Shown here: positions 53,109 through 62,018 of the stretch, piece after piece
Layout of the letters: each line of letters begins with the position of its first letter
Numbering within the stretch: the first letter of the stretch is position 1
Source: Paenibacillus sp. FSL W8-0426
GTDB lineage: Bacteria; Bacillota; Bacilli; Paenibacillales; Paenibacillaceae
Assembly (NCBI RefSeq): GCF_037969725.1
Contig: NZ_CP150203.1
Location: forward strand, 2,248,001 to 2,312,000
Reading direction: 5' to 3'
Length of the DNA stretch: 64,000 nucleotides
Notes under the pieces: model-generated
Databases searched by the model: none
The model's input: the letters and a program-made list of their open reading frames with translations, nothing else
What the model was told of the DNA's origin: nothing
Translations under genes and position numbers: made by a program

Positions 53109-53330
53109 ATGATTTCGGTTACGCGGTTAAACGGTTCTCCCATGTGGCTGAATGCACTGATGGTTGAGATTGTGGAAGAGACGCCGGATACGTATATTAC
53201 GTTGGTTACGGGAAAAAGGCTGATCGTGCTCGAGAAGGCGGAAGAGGTCGTTTCCAAAATTAAGGAATATAACCGTGAAATCGGAGTCCAGGCAGCCACC
53301 ATCAAAGTGCAGCAAACGGAGGAGTCCTGA
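53109..53330 (+). CDS. swrD: FlbD/SwrD-family small flagellar protein
   Basis: A 73-residue FlbD-family protein. In Bacillus SwrD (YlzI) in this slot increases flagellar motor power. The family core is MISVTRLNGSPMWLNALMVE followed by ETPDTYITLVTGKRLIV. A GGGGGCTTGGC sequence precedes ATG 53109. Its stop overlaps the fliL ATG. Confidence 0.92.
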   Translation: MISVTRLNGSPMWLNALMVEIVEETPDTYITLVTGKRLIVLEKAEEVVSKIKEYNREIGVQAATIKVQQTEES

Positions 53331-53782
53331 TGAAAAAAGTATTGCCTTGGATCGCTGTCGCACTGCTTGCGATCACATTGATTGTCGTTGTGGCCTTCGT
53401 ATTTTTGCAAGGACAAAACGATCCGAAAAAAGAAACAAGCGCGGCGGTTGAGAAAAAGTTGACTGCCGACGAGATTGTGGAAGTGTCTTCAGAGATTACC
53501 GGAATCAAAACCAATTTGGCGGGCAACAACACCATCGTTTCGGTGAACGTTGTCTTCGAATTGAAAGATGCCAAAGCAAAAGAAGATTTCGAGAAAATCA
53601 AAGACCTTGTCGTCAAACCGATCATCATTCAGGCTTTTGCAGATACGCAGCCGGAAGAGCTTGATGGAGCAGAGCGCCGTTCCGAATTCAACAAAAAGCT
53701 GACCAAACTCATCAACGAAGCTTTGCCTGAACCGAATTTGACCAAAGCAACTTTCAATGATTTTACAGTGGCACCACTGTAA
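53330..53782 (+). CDS. fliL: Flagellar basal body-associated protein FliL
   Basis: A 150-residue stator-associated membrane protein: a short cytoplasmic start, one membrane helix (about 5-25: PWIAVALLAITLIVVVAFVF), an extracytoplasmic charged linker and the FliL domain ending TKLINEALPEPNLTKATFND. The ATG overlaps the swrD stop. Confidence 0.94.
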   Translation: MKKVLPWIAVALLAITLIVVVAFVFLQGQNDPKKETSAAVEKKLTADEIVEVSSEITGIKTNLAGNNTIVSVNVVFELKDAKAKEDFEKIKDLVVKPIIIQAFADTQPEELDGAERRSEFNKKLTKLINEALPEPNLTKATFNDFTVAPL

Positions 53783-53827
53783 TGAATATGATCAGAACTT
53801 GCTGTAAGCCTGTAAGGGGGTGAGAAC

Positions 53828-54826
53828 ATGGTGGATGTATTATCACAGAATGAGATTGACGCCCTATTAGCTGCCCTATCTTCTGGTGAGATGGATGCAG
53901 AGGAACTAAAAAAGGAAGAAACTCAGAAGAAAGTTAGATCTTATGACTTCAAACGGGCGGTGCGTTTTTCCAAAGACCATATTCGAAGCCTGACTCGTAT
54001 TCATGAAAATTTTGCACGCTTTCTCACCACTTATTTTTCAGCCCAATTGCGGACGTTCGTTCAGATTAATGTCGTTCAGGTTGAGCAGCTGCCTTATGAT
54101 GAGTTTATTCGCTCCATACCCAAGATGACGATTTTGAACATTTTTGAAGCAGAGCCTTTGCAGGGACGCATGGTGCTCGAGGTTCATCCTAACGTAGGCT
54201 ATGCCATGCTGGATCGGTTGTTGGGTGGTCCGGGAACTGCGCCGGTCAAAATATCTTCCATGACTGAAATCGAAACGACCATATTGGAACGGATTTTCAG
54301 CCGTGCGTTTGAAAGTTTGCAGGAAGCATGGAAAACGGTGCTCGATATTACACCGCGGTTGGAAGCCATGGAAACCAATCCGCAATTCATGCAGATTGTG
54401 TCGCCGAATGAAACCATCGCGCTGATCTCGCTTAGCACCAAAATCGGTGACACCACGGGTATGATCAATTTGTGTATTCCGCATGTCGTTCTGGAGCCCA
54501 TTATGTCACGTCTTTCGACTCATCAATGGTTTGTTTCCGAGAGGAAAACGAGAGCTCCTGAAGAGTACGAGGCGCTCAAGGAACGCGTAAACAAGGCGAA
54601 ACTGCCGTTGGTCGCTGAACTGGGAGAATCGCGGATTTCAGTCTCCGAGTTTCTGGGTTTGTCCGTTGGCGACGTAATTACGTTAAACAAGCCGGTTGAT
54701 CAGGGTTTATCCATTAAAGTGGGGGATCGCTTGAAATATTACGGCAGTCCTGGAACGATAAAAGACCGCGTGGCTGTACAGATCGACGAAATTGTCACCG
54801 AAGGAGTTGAAGAGTTTGACGAGTAA
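53828..54826 (+). CDS. fliM: Flagellar motor switch protein FliM
   Basis: The C-ring protein that binds phospho-CheY. The 332-residue protein has the N-terminal CheY-binding peptide LSQNEIDALLAAL, a CheC-like middle domain and a C-terminal SpoA/FliN-like domain (LSVGDVITLNKPVDQGLSI by region). GGGGGTGAG precedes ATG 53828. The fliY start lies inside its last codons. Confidence 0.97.
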   Translation: MVDVLSQNEIDALLAALSSGEMDAEELKKEETQKKVRSYDFKRAVRFSKDHIRSLTRIHENFARFLTTYFSAQLRTFVQINVVQVEQLPYDEFIRSIPKMTILNIFEAEPLQGRMVLEVHPNVGYAMLDRLLGGPGTAPVKISSMTEIETTILERIFSRAFESLQEAWKTVLDITPRLEAMETNPQFMQIVSPNETIALISLSTKIGDTTGMINLCIPHVVLEPIMSRLSTHQWFVSERKTRAPEEYEALKERVNKAKLPLVAELGESRISVSEFLGLSVGDVITLNKPVDQGLSIKVGDRLKYYGSPGTIKDRVAVQIDEIVTEGVEEFDE

Positions 54827-56072
54827 GGATTATTTGTCGCAGGAAGAGATTGATGCATTGCTCCGGCAGTCCGAATCCATGAACAGCTCGGAGCCGCTGC
54901 CAAAGACCGTGGATGACTTTTTGACTGACCTGGAGCAGGATGCTCTGGGCGAGATCGGAAACATTACATTCGGCAGCGCGGCAACCGCGTTATCCACATT
55001 GCTTGGACTTAAAGTAGATATCACGACACCAAAGGTGTCGATCATCAGCCGTTCCCAGTTCGAAACGGCGTTTCCCAAACCGCATGTGGCAGTACACGTC
55101 AACTATGTGGATGGATTTGAAGGAATTAATTCGCTGGTCATCAAAAAGCGGGATGCCCAGGTGATTGCAGACCTGATGCTTGGTGGCGAAGGAAATCCGG
55201 CGGATGAAGAATTGAACGAGATTCATATCAGCGCCGTACAGGAAGCGATGAACCAGATGATGGGCTCATCGGCGACTTCCATGTCAACGATCTTTAATCG
55301 GTTCGTTAACATTTCGCCGCCAGGCATTGATATCCTCAACATGGAAAGCGGCGAAGGTGTAAACAGCTTGCCTGATGATGAGACGCTGATCCAAGTGTCC
55401 TTCAGATTGATGATCGGGGATCTGATCGATTCGACGTTGATGCAGCTGCTGCCTGTGCATTTTGCAAAGAGCATGGTCGAAATGCTGATCGGTGGCGCAC
55501 AGGAGTCCACCGCAGGAGCACCTGTGCAATCGGACCCGCTGCCGGCATCTGCCCCAGCACCGGCTGCCCAGGAACCAGCCGCCCCGGCACCGCAGCCTGC
55601 GACACCGCCGCAGATGCCGCCACAGCAGCCAATGCCGGACTATGGTTACGGACAAGCTCCCATGGGGATGCCGCCGCAACAACCATATCCAATGCAGCCG
55701 CAGCAACCTTACGGAACGCCGCAGCACTATGGCGGCATGCCGAACCGGAATGTGAACGTGCAGCCCGTGCAATTCGCTAATTTGCAGAATGGCGCATACG
55801 GACAGGTTGACGAAAATAATTTGAATTTATTGATGGACATTCCCCTTAAAGTCACCGTAGAATTAGGAAGGACCCAGAAGCAAATTAAGGATATATTGGA
55901 ACTGTCGCAAGGTTCGATTATCGAGCTGGACAAGCTTGCCGGCGAACCTGTCGATATTTTGGTGAATAACAAGCTGATCGCCAAGGGGGAAGTTGTCGTC
56001 ATTGATGAGAACTTTGGCGTTCGGGTTACGGATATCGTAAGCCAATGGGACCGGATTCAGAAATTACAATAA
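54816..56072 (+). CDS. fliY: Flagellar motor switch phosphatase FliY
   Basis: The C-ring CheY-P phosphatase. The 418-residue protein has an N-terminal EIDALL peptide like FliM, two CheC active-site motifs (ALGEIGNITFGSAATALS near 50 and ISAVQEAMNQMMGSSATSMS near 145), a Pro/Gln-rich flexible linker (about 235-320), and a C-terminal FliN/SpoA domain (LDIPLKVTVELGRT-like; LDKLAGEPVDILVNNKLIAK). TTG 54816 is nine bases after AAGGAG, overlapping the fliM end by 11 bases. Confidence 0.96.
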   Translation: MTSKDYLSQEEIDALLRQSESMNSSEPLPKTVDDFLTDLEQDALGEIGNITFGSAATALSTLLGLKVDITTPKVSIISRSQFETAFPKPHVAVHVNYVDGFEGINSLVIKKRDAQVIADLMLGGEGNPADEELNEIHISAVQEAMNQMMGSSATSMSTIFNRFVNISPPGIDILNMESGEGVNSLPDDETLIQVSFRLMIGDLIDSTLMQLLPVHFAKSMVEMLIGGAQESTAGAPVQSDPLPASAPAPAAQEPAAPAPQPATPPQMPPQQPMPDYGYGQAPMGMPPQQPYPMQPQQPYGTPQHYGGMPNRNVNVQPVQFANLQNGAYGQVDENNLNLLMDIPLKVTVELGRTQKQIKDILELSQGSIIELDKLAGEPVDILVNNKLIAKGEVVVIDENFGVRVTDIVSQWDRIQKLQ

Positions 56073-56100
56073 GCACAATTTAGGGAGGACTTGAATCAAG

Positions 56101-56463
56101 ATGGCAAACCGAATTTTAGTCGTGGACGACGCTGCATTTATGAGAATGATGATCCGGGACATTTTGTCCAAAAACGGATACGAGGTCGTTGGCGAGGCTC
56201 AGGATGGAGCACAGGCAATTGAGAAGTTCAAGGAGCTTCGTCCGGATCTGATCACGATGGATATCACTATGCCTGAGATGGATGGAATCGCGGCTTTGAA
56301 GGAAATCAAAAAAATCGATGCCAACGCTAAAGTCATTATGTGCTCCGCGATGGGACAACAGGCCATGGTTATCGATGCCATTCAAGCGGGAGCTAAAGAT
56401 TTCATCGTCAAGCCGTTCCAGTCTGACCGGGTTATCGAAGCAATCAGCAAGACGCTGGGTTAG
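56101..56463 (+). CDS. cheY: Chemotaxis response regulator CheY
   Basis: A 120-residue single receiver domain: acidic pair D9-D10, phospho-acceptor D54 (ITMDITMPEMDG), S82 in the switch position usually held by Thr/Ser, and K104 (FIVKPFQ). It binds FliM and FliY when phosphorylated. GGGAGG precedes ATG 56101. Confidence 0.97.
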   Translation: MANRILVVDDAAFMRMMIRDILSKNGYEVVGEAQDGAQAIEKFKELRPDLITMDITMPEMDGIAALKEIKKIDANAKVIMCSAMGQQAMVIDAIQAGAKDFIVKPFQSDRVIEAISKTLG

Positions 56464-56468
56464 GATAC

Positions 56469-57008
56469 ATGATGAATTCACAGGACGGGAGTATGGGAGC
56501 TGGCGCTGGTCTCAATTATTATATGCAGCTTGTATGGGTAATTGTGGTCCTAGCCGTCATCCTGGTCCTAATCGTTTATTTGCTCCGCTTTTTGAACAAG
56601 CGGAATCAGCAGTGGTTTCGAAAAGGCACGGTTCGCATTTTGGGTGGAATTGGTCTGGGATCTCAGAAATCGCTGCAGATTGTAGAAATTGGCGGTCGTG
56701 TTTATTTGCTTGGTGTGGGAAATGACATACAGCTGCTGGACAAAATCTCGGATGCCGAAGAAGCGCAAGAAATCATCGACGCTTTTGAGCGGGAAGCCGT
56801 GGCACAGCGCGGCAACCTGTCGCCTCTCATCACCAAGCTGGCATCCCGCTTGCGAAAGGAAGAACCTCCGCGAGAGATAGAGCTTGAGGATACGGCGTCA
56901 TTCCATGAACTGTTTGAATCCAAGCTTCGGCAGATGCCCAATCGCAAAGACAAGATGGAGAAGCTTCTGGAAAAAGACATTACTACAGATCGGTCGAGGG
57001 ATTCATGA
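56469..57008 (+). CDS. fliO: Flagellar biosynthesis protein FliO (FliZ)
   Basis: A 179-residue assembly factor for the FliPQR export gate. It has one membrane helix (about 17-40: LVWVIVVLAVILVLIVYLL), a small FliO domain (SLQIVEIGGRVYLLGVG) and a charged C-terminal tail. It lies in the fliZ slot before fliP. ATG 56469 or 56472 is the start; the ribosome-binding site is weak, suggesting coupling to cheY. Confidence 0.93.
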   Translation: MMNSQDGSMGAGAGLNYYMQLVWVIVVLAVILVLIVYLLRFLNKRNQQWFRKGTVRILGGIGLGSQKSLQIVEIGGRVYLLGVGNDIQLLDKISDAEEAQEIIDAFEREAVAQRGNLSPLITKLASRLRKEEPPREIELEDTASFHELFESKLRQMPNRKDKMEKLLEKDITTDRSRDS

Positions 57009-57760
57009 AGAAGAAGATTTGGATAGCATGCAGCCTGATGGCTCTGATCAGCCTTGCATCCGTGACGATCGCTTTTGCGGAGCCGATTCCGAATATCGAT
57101 ATTCAAATCGGCGGAGGAGATGGTTCTGCGCCAGGAACGAGCTCGCTTTCCCTGATCCTGCTGATTACGGTATTGAGTATTGCACCTGCCATATTGGTAT
57201 TGATGACCAGCTTCACGCGGATTGTGATCGTTCTCGGTTTTGTGCGGACGTCCCTCGGGACGCAGCAGATGCCGCCGAACCAGGTGCTTGTGGGTCTTGC
57301 GCTTTTCATGACGTTATTCATCATGTCGCCGACGCTGTCCTCCATTAATCAGGTTGCGCTCCAACCATACCTGAAGGGAGATCTTACACAGACCGAAGCG
57401 CTTGAGAAAGCTGCAGACCCCATCAAAAAGTTTATGTTTACCCACACTAGGGAAAAAGACCTATTGCTTTTCATGAAATACAATCAAGCCGAGAAACCTG
57501 AGACCTATCAGGATATTCCGATTACCGTAATGGTACCGGCATATGCAATCAGTGAGCTGAAAACAGCATTCCAGATGGGATTCATGATATTCATTCCATT
57601 TTTGGTCATAGACATCGTCATTTCAAGTACGCTTATGGCAATGGGGATGATGATGCTTCCGCCGGTTATGATCTCGCTACCGTTTAAAATACTGTTATTC
57701 GTTCTCGTGGACGGATGGTATCTGGTTGTGAAATCACTATTGCTGAGCTTCAACACTTGA
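57005..57760 (+). CDS. fliP: Flagellar export gate protein FliP
   Basis: A 251-residue export gate subunit with a cleavable-looking signal peptide (about 1-25, ending TIAFAEP) and about four membrane helices. Conserved PAILVLMTSFTRIVIVLGF, RTSLGTQQMPPNQVLVGLAL and FQMGFMIFIPFLVIDIV. The ATG overlaps the fliO stop. Confidence 0.97.
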   Translation: MKKKIWIACSLMALISLASVTIAFAEPIPNIDIQIGGGDGSAPGTSSLSLILLITVLSIAPAILVLMTSFTRIVIVLGFVRTSLGTQQMPPNQVLVGLALFMTLFIMSPTLSSINQVALQPYLKGDLTQTEALEKAADPIKKFMFTHTREKDLLLFMKYNQAEKPETYQDIPITVMVPAYAISELKTAFQMGFMIFIPFLVIDIVISSTLMAMGMMMLPPVMISLPFKILLFVLVDGWYLVVKSLLLSFNT

Positions 57761-57785
57761 GCCGGAACGTTAAAGGAGGACGGTC

Positions 57786-58055
57786 ATGACTTCGGAGTTT
57801 ATTATCGGTCTGGCCGGGAGAGCGGTTTATACTTCACTGCTGGCCAGCGCGCCCATGCTTATACTTGCCCTGGTTGTAGGTCTTATTATTAGTGTGTTCC
57901 AAGCAACAACCCAAATTCAGGAGCAAACCTTGGCCTTTGTGCCCAAAATTATTGCCGTATTGCTCGCAGTCCTCTTGTTTGGACCCTGGATTTTGAATAT
58001 TTTGGTCGATTTTACGTCCAACATTCTTGAAAATCTTTACAGATATATCGGGTAG
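57786..58055 (+). CDS. fliQ: Flagellar export gate protein FliQ
   Basis: An 89-residue protein with two membrane helices (about 15-40 and 54-75) around the conserved FQATTQIQEQTLAFVPKI. AAAGGAGG precedes ATG 57786. Confidence 0.96.
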   Translation: MTSEFIIGLAGRAVYTSLLASAPMLILALVVGLIISVFQATTQIQEQTLAFVPKIIAVLLAVLLFGPWILNILVDFTSNILENLYRYIG

Positions 58056-58065
58056 GCTTTGAACA

Positions 58066-58854
58066 ATGGAGACGTTGCTGCAAAGTTTTCCTGTTGCTCT
58101 GCTTATGTTTTGTCGAATTGCATCATTTTTTGTAACAGCACCTGTCTTTTCGTCCCGAAATGTGCCTAACACTTTAAAAATAGGACTTTCGGCGTTCGTT
58201 ACGTTGACCGTATATCTGGCATATGGCGTGAATCAAACCGTACCTGCTGATCTGAGTTACATCTTGCTTGTATTTAGAGAGATATTGATCGGACTGCTGC
58301 TGGGGTTTGTGGGATATTTGTTCATCACGGCCGTGCAGACGGCAGGAGCGTTTATCGATATCCAAATCGGCTTTGGTATGGCGAATGTTTACGATCCGAT
58401 GACAGGAGCATCTGCGCCCCTTACCGGTAACTTCAAATATGCTTTCGCTGTGTTGTTGTTCTTGACGATGAACGGGCACCATTATTTGCTGGACGCCATT
58501 GTATACAGTTATCGATGGATTCCGTTATCCAATGCGTTTTTCCTTACGGTTGCCAATGGAAGCATTGCAGAGTTTTTGATCCGGGCATTGGGTGAGGCGT
58601 TCATGCTTGCCTTTCAGATGTCTGCGCCGATTGTCGTTTCCTTGTTCCTGACGGATGTCGGGTTGGGTTTTCTGGCGAAAACCGCGCCGCAGTTCAATGT
58701 CTTTGCCGTGGGCATGCCTCTCAAAATATTGGTGGGAATTGCTATATTGTTGCTGGTCGTTCCGAGCTTTTCCTACGTGTTCGGTCAACTGTTCGAAGTC
58801 ATGTTCAGATCCATGGAGCAATTGCTTGGGACCATCGGACAAAGGCCGGTCTGA
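58066..58854 (+). CDS. fliR: Flagellar export gate protein FliR
   Basis: A 262-residue polytopic protein with about six membrane helices. Family segments: FCRIASFFVTAPVFSSRNVP, QIGFGMANVYDPMTG and APIVVSLFLTDVGLGFLAKTAPQ (by region). It completes the FliP5Q4R1 gate. It lies 10 bases after fliQ. Confidence 0.96.
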   Translation: METLLQSFPVALLMFCRIASFFVTAPVFSSRNVPNTLKIGLSAFVTLTVYLAYGVNQTVPADLSYILLVFREILIGLLLGFVGYLFITAVQTAGAFIDIQIGFGMANVYDPMTGASAPLTGNFKYAFAVLLFLTMNGHHYLLDAIVYSYRWIPLSNAFFLTVANGSIAEFLIRALGEAFMLAFQMSAPIVVSLFLTDVGLGFLAKTAPQFNVFAVGMPLKILVGIAILLLVVPSFSYVFGQLFEVMFRSMEQLLGTIGQRPV

Positions 58855-58877
58855 GTGAAATGGAGGGCTCAATCCGA

Positions 58878-59960
58878 ATGAAATACCAACTTGATCTCCA
58901 GTTGTTTTCAGGGGAAAAGACGGAAAAGGCAACCCCCAAAAAGAGACAGGATACCCGAAAAAAGGGCCAAGTGGCCAAGAGCATGGAAGTTTCGGGAGCG
59001 GCTATATTGTTATGCGCATTTTTGGTCATGCTGGTGTTTAGCGATTTTTATAAAGAGCGGATCGTACGTTTGTTTACCGACATTTTTATCAATCGCCTGA
59101 GCATGGACATCACTTCCGAAAATGTGGTCGCCATGATGATGCGATACGGGATTGAGGTCTTGCTGCTGCTCGCGCCGGTTTTTCTGGTCGTCGTGCTTGT
59201 GGCACTGATCGTCAATTACATACAGGTTGGTTTCCTGATGATCGGAGAAGGGCTTAAACCCAAACTGGAGAAACTTGATCCGATCAAAGGGTTCAAAAAC
59301 ATTTTTTCCTTGCGTTCTTTGGTTGAATTCGCCAAATCCATTCTAAAAATGCTTATCATCGGTTATCTCGTATATAGCACGATCATAGGGTATCAATCGG
59401 AAATAGCCTCGCTTGCCCATGTTTCATTGGACGCCATTTTGCATTTTGCCGCAAAGCTGGTCATGGATTTGGGAATCAAAACGGCGGTTGCCCTGATGGT
59501 GCTGGCTATCTTTGATTATATCTATCAGAAATACGAATATGAGAAAAACATCCGCATGTCCAAACAAGATATCAAAGATGAGTATAAAAAAATGGAAGGC
59601 GACCCGTTGATTAAAGGCAAGATTCGGGAACGCCAGCGCAGAATGGCCATGCAGCGAATGATGCAGGAAGTACCCAATGCGGATGTAATTATTACGAACC
59701 CTACGCATTTCGCGGTGGCACTGAAATACGAAGGTTCCGAGATGGAGGCACCCCAAGTGATCGCCAAAGGTCAGGACTACGTCGCTTTACGGATTAAGGA
59801 AATCGCCAAGGAGAACGGTGTCATTACCATGGAAAACAAACCGCTGGCACGGGCATTGTTCCAAAGAGCCGAGATTGGCGACGCGATACCGGCCGACTTG
59901 TTTCAAGCGGTAGCCGAAGTGCTGGCGTATGTATATAAATTAAAGGGCAGAACGAAATAA
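58878..59960 (+). CDS. flhB: Flagellar export switch protein FlhB
   Basis: A 360-residue protein with a charged N-terminus (LQLFSGEKTEKATPKKRQ), four membrane helices, and a cytoplasmic domain with the autocleavage site NPTH (Asn at about 274) in VIITNPTHFAVALKYE. The tail is intact. ATG 58878 is ten bases after GGAGGG; ATG 58860 precedes that site and is rejected. A separate FlhB-tail-like gene occurs at 27201. Confidence 0.97.
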   Translation: MKYQLDLQLFSGEKTEKATPKKRQDTRKKGQVAKSMEVSGAAILLCAFLVMLVFSDFYKERIVRLFTDIFINRLSMDITSENVVAMMMRYGIEVLLLLAPVFLVVVLVALIVNYIQVGFLMIGEGLKPKLEKLDPIKGFKNIFSLRSLVEFAKSILKMLIIGYLVYSTIIGYQSEIASLAHVSLDAILHFAAKLVMDLGIKTAVALMVLAIFDYIYQKYEYEKNIRMSKQDIKDEYKKMEGDPLIKGKIRERQRRMAMQRMMQEVPNADVIITNPTHFAVALKYEGSEMEAPQVIAKGQDYVALRIKEIAKENGVITMENKPLARALFQRAEIGDAIPADLFQAVAEVLAYVYKLKGRTK

Positions 59961-59984
59961 AAGGGATCGGAGGCCGTACATTCA

Positions 59985-62018
59985 TTGAAAACTAAAGATA
60001 TTGCCGTCCTAGCGGGGATCATTGGCATCGTGTTGATGATGATTCTCCCGATCCCACTCTGGCTGCTGGACTTGCTGCTCGTGGTCAACATCTCCATCGC
60101 CCTGATGATCTTGCTTGTTGCAATGAACAGCAAAGAGGCGCTGCAGTTTTCGATCTTCCCGGCTTTGTTGCTCATTACAACACTGTTTCGGCTTGCGCTG
60201 AATATTTCGACAACCAAGCTGATTTTGGGAGAGGGCGAGGCAGGGTCCGTTGTAGCTACCTTCGGTAGCTGGATTGCCGGTGGACAGATTGCGATTGGTT
60301 TCATCGTATTCCTTATTCTCGTCGTTGTTCAGTTTATCGTCATTACCAAAGGTTCAGAGCGCGTAGCCGAAGTAGCTGCCCGCTTTACGCTCGATGCGAT
60401 GCCAGGTAAACAGATGAGTATCGATGCGGATTTAAATGCCGGTTTGATCAATGAACAGCAGGCGCGCGAACGCCGCTCCAAGATTGAACGCGAAGCGGAT
60501 TTCTATGGAGCGATGGATGGTGCAAGTAAATTTGTCAAAGGTGATGCCATTGCGAGCATCATCATCCTGATCATCAACCTCGTCGGCGGATTCATTATCG
60601 GTATGACGGTCCATGGGCTTTCTTTTGCCGAGGCCTTGTCCACGTATTCCGTTCTGACGATCGGTGATGGATTGGTCAGCCAGATTCCTGCACTACTGAT
60701 TTCGACGGCAGCGGGTCTGATTGTCACGCGGGCATCTTCGGAGGGCAACCTTGCCGATGATATTACCGGACAATTGTTCTCATACCCGATTCTCATTTAC
60801 ATTGTAGCGTTCGTCGTTGCCATGCTGGGGTTCTTTACGCCAATTCATACCGTTACGACATTGCCTCTTGCCGGGTTGCTTGCTTTCGCTGCATGGAGAA
60901 TGCAGAACAACCTTAACCTGAAGCAAGAAGCCGAGGTACAGATGGAAGAGGAACAACAGATTGAGGAAGTCCGAAGTCCGGAAAGTGTCATCAACCTTCT
61001 TCAGGTGGATCCCATTGAATTCGAATTCGGCTATGGTTTGATACCGCTTGCTGACAACCAGCAGGGTGGGGATTTATTGGATCGGATTATCATGATCCGG
61101 AGACAGTGCGCGCTTGAATTAGGGCTTGTCGTGCCAGTCATCCGCATTCGCGATAATATCCAGCTCAGGCCTAACGAATACGTGATTAAAATCAAAGGCA
61201 ATGTTGTTGGCGGCGGAGAACTGCTGCTGAATCATTACCTGGCGATGAGTCCGGGATATGAGGATGAATCCATCACAGGAATCGAAACGACGGAGCCTGC
61301 CTTCGGCCTTCCTGCGCTATGGATTGATGAAGTCGCGAAAGACCGGGCTGAATTGGCTGGATATACGGTTGTCGATCCACCGTCTGTCGTGGCCACCCAT
61401 TTGACCGAGTTGATTAAAAAACATGCCCACGAATTGCTTGGAAGACAAGAAACGAAAGCGCTTGTGGACAATCTCAGGGAAAATTATGCTGCGCTTGTGG
61501 ACGAGCTTATTCCTTCCGTTCTTGGCATCGGCGATGTACAGAAAGTGTTAGCCAAACTGCTGCGCGAAAAGATATCCATTCGGGATATGGTTACGATTTT
61601 CGAAACGCTGGCTGATTACGGCACATACACGAAAGATCCTGATGTGCTTACGGAATATGTACGCCAATCGCTCTCGCGTCAAATTACCCAGCAATTTTCG
61701 CAAAAGGGCGAAACGCTGCGTGTCATTACAGTGGGTCCGGGCTTGGAAAAGAAGATTGCCGAAAGCGTGCAGCAATCCGATCAAGGAAGCTATCTTGCAT
61801 TGGATCCGGCCTCGACTCAAAATGTGTATCAAAAACTGACCGAACAGGTCAACCGGGTCATTCAATCCGGACAACAGCCTGTCGTGTTGACATCGCCGAC
61901 GATTCGTATGTATTTGCGGCAGGTTATTGAACGCACGATGCAGGATATTCCTGTGCTTTCCTATAGCGAGTTGGAACCGAATGTTGAAATTCAAAGTGTC
62001 GGGGTGGTGAACCTATGA
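59985..62018 (+). CDS. flhA: Flagellar export apparatus protein FlhA
   Basis: A 677-residue export gate component with about eight N-terminal membrane helices (to about 310), the conserved FHIPEP-type loop region (KGSERVAEVAARFTLDAMPG and KQMSIDADLNAGLI) and a large cytoplasmic ring domain. It starts at TTG 59985 after GGATCGGAGG. Its stop overlaps the flhF ATG. Confidence 0.97.
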   Translation: MKTKDIAVLAGIIGIVLMMILPIPLWLLDLLLVVNISIALMILLVAMNSKEALQFSIFPALLLITTLFRLALNISTTKLILGEGEAGSVVATFGSWIAGGQIAIGFIVFLILVVVQFIVITKGSERVAEVAARFTLDAMPGKQMSIDADLNAGLINEQQARERRSKIEREADFYGAMDGASKFVKGDAIASIIILIINLVGGFIIGMTVHGLSFAEALSTYSVLTIGDGLVSQIPALLISTAAGLIVTRASSEGNLADDITGQLFSYPILIYIVAFVVAMLGFFTPIHTVTTLPLAGLLAFAAWRMQNNLNLKQEAEVQMEEEQQIEEVRSPESVINLLQVDPIEFEFGYGLIPLADNQQGGDLLDRIIMIRRQCALELGLVVPVIRIRDNIQLRPNEYVIKIKGNVVGGGELLLNHYLAMSPGYEDESITGIETTEPAFGLPALWIDEVAKDRAELAGYTVVDPPSVVATHLTELIKKHAHELLGRQETKALVDNLRENYAALVDELIPSVLGIGDVQKVLAKLLREKISIRDMVTIFETLADYGTYTKDPDVLTEYVRQSLSRQITQQFSQKGETLRVITVGPGLEKKIAESVQQSDQGSYLALDPASTQNVYQKLTEQVNRVIQSGQQPVVLTSPTIRMYLRQVIERTMQDIPVLSYSELEPNVEIQSVGVVNL

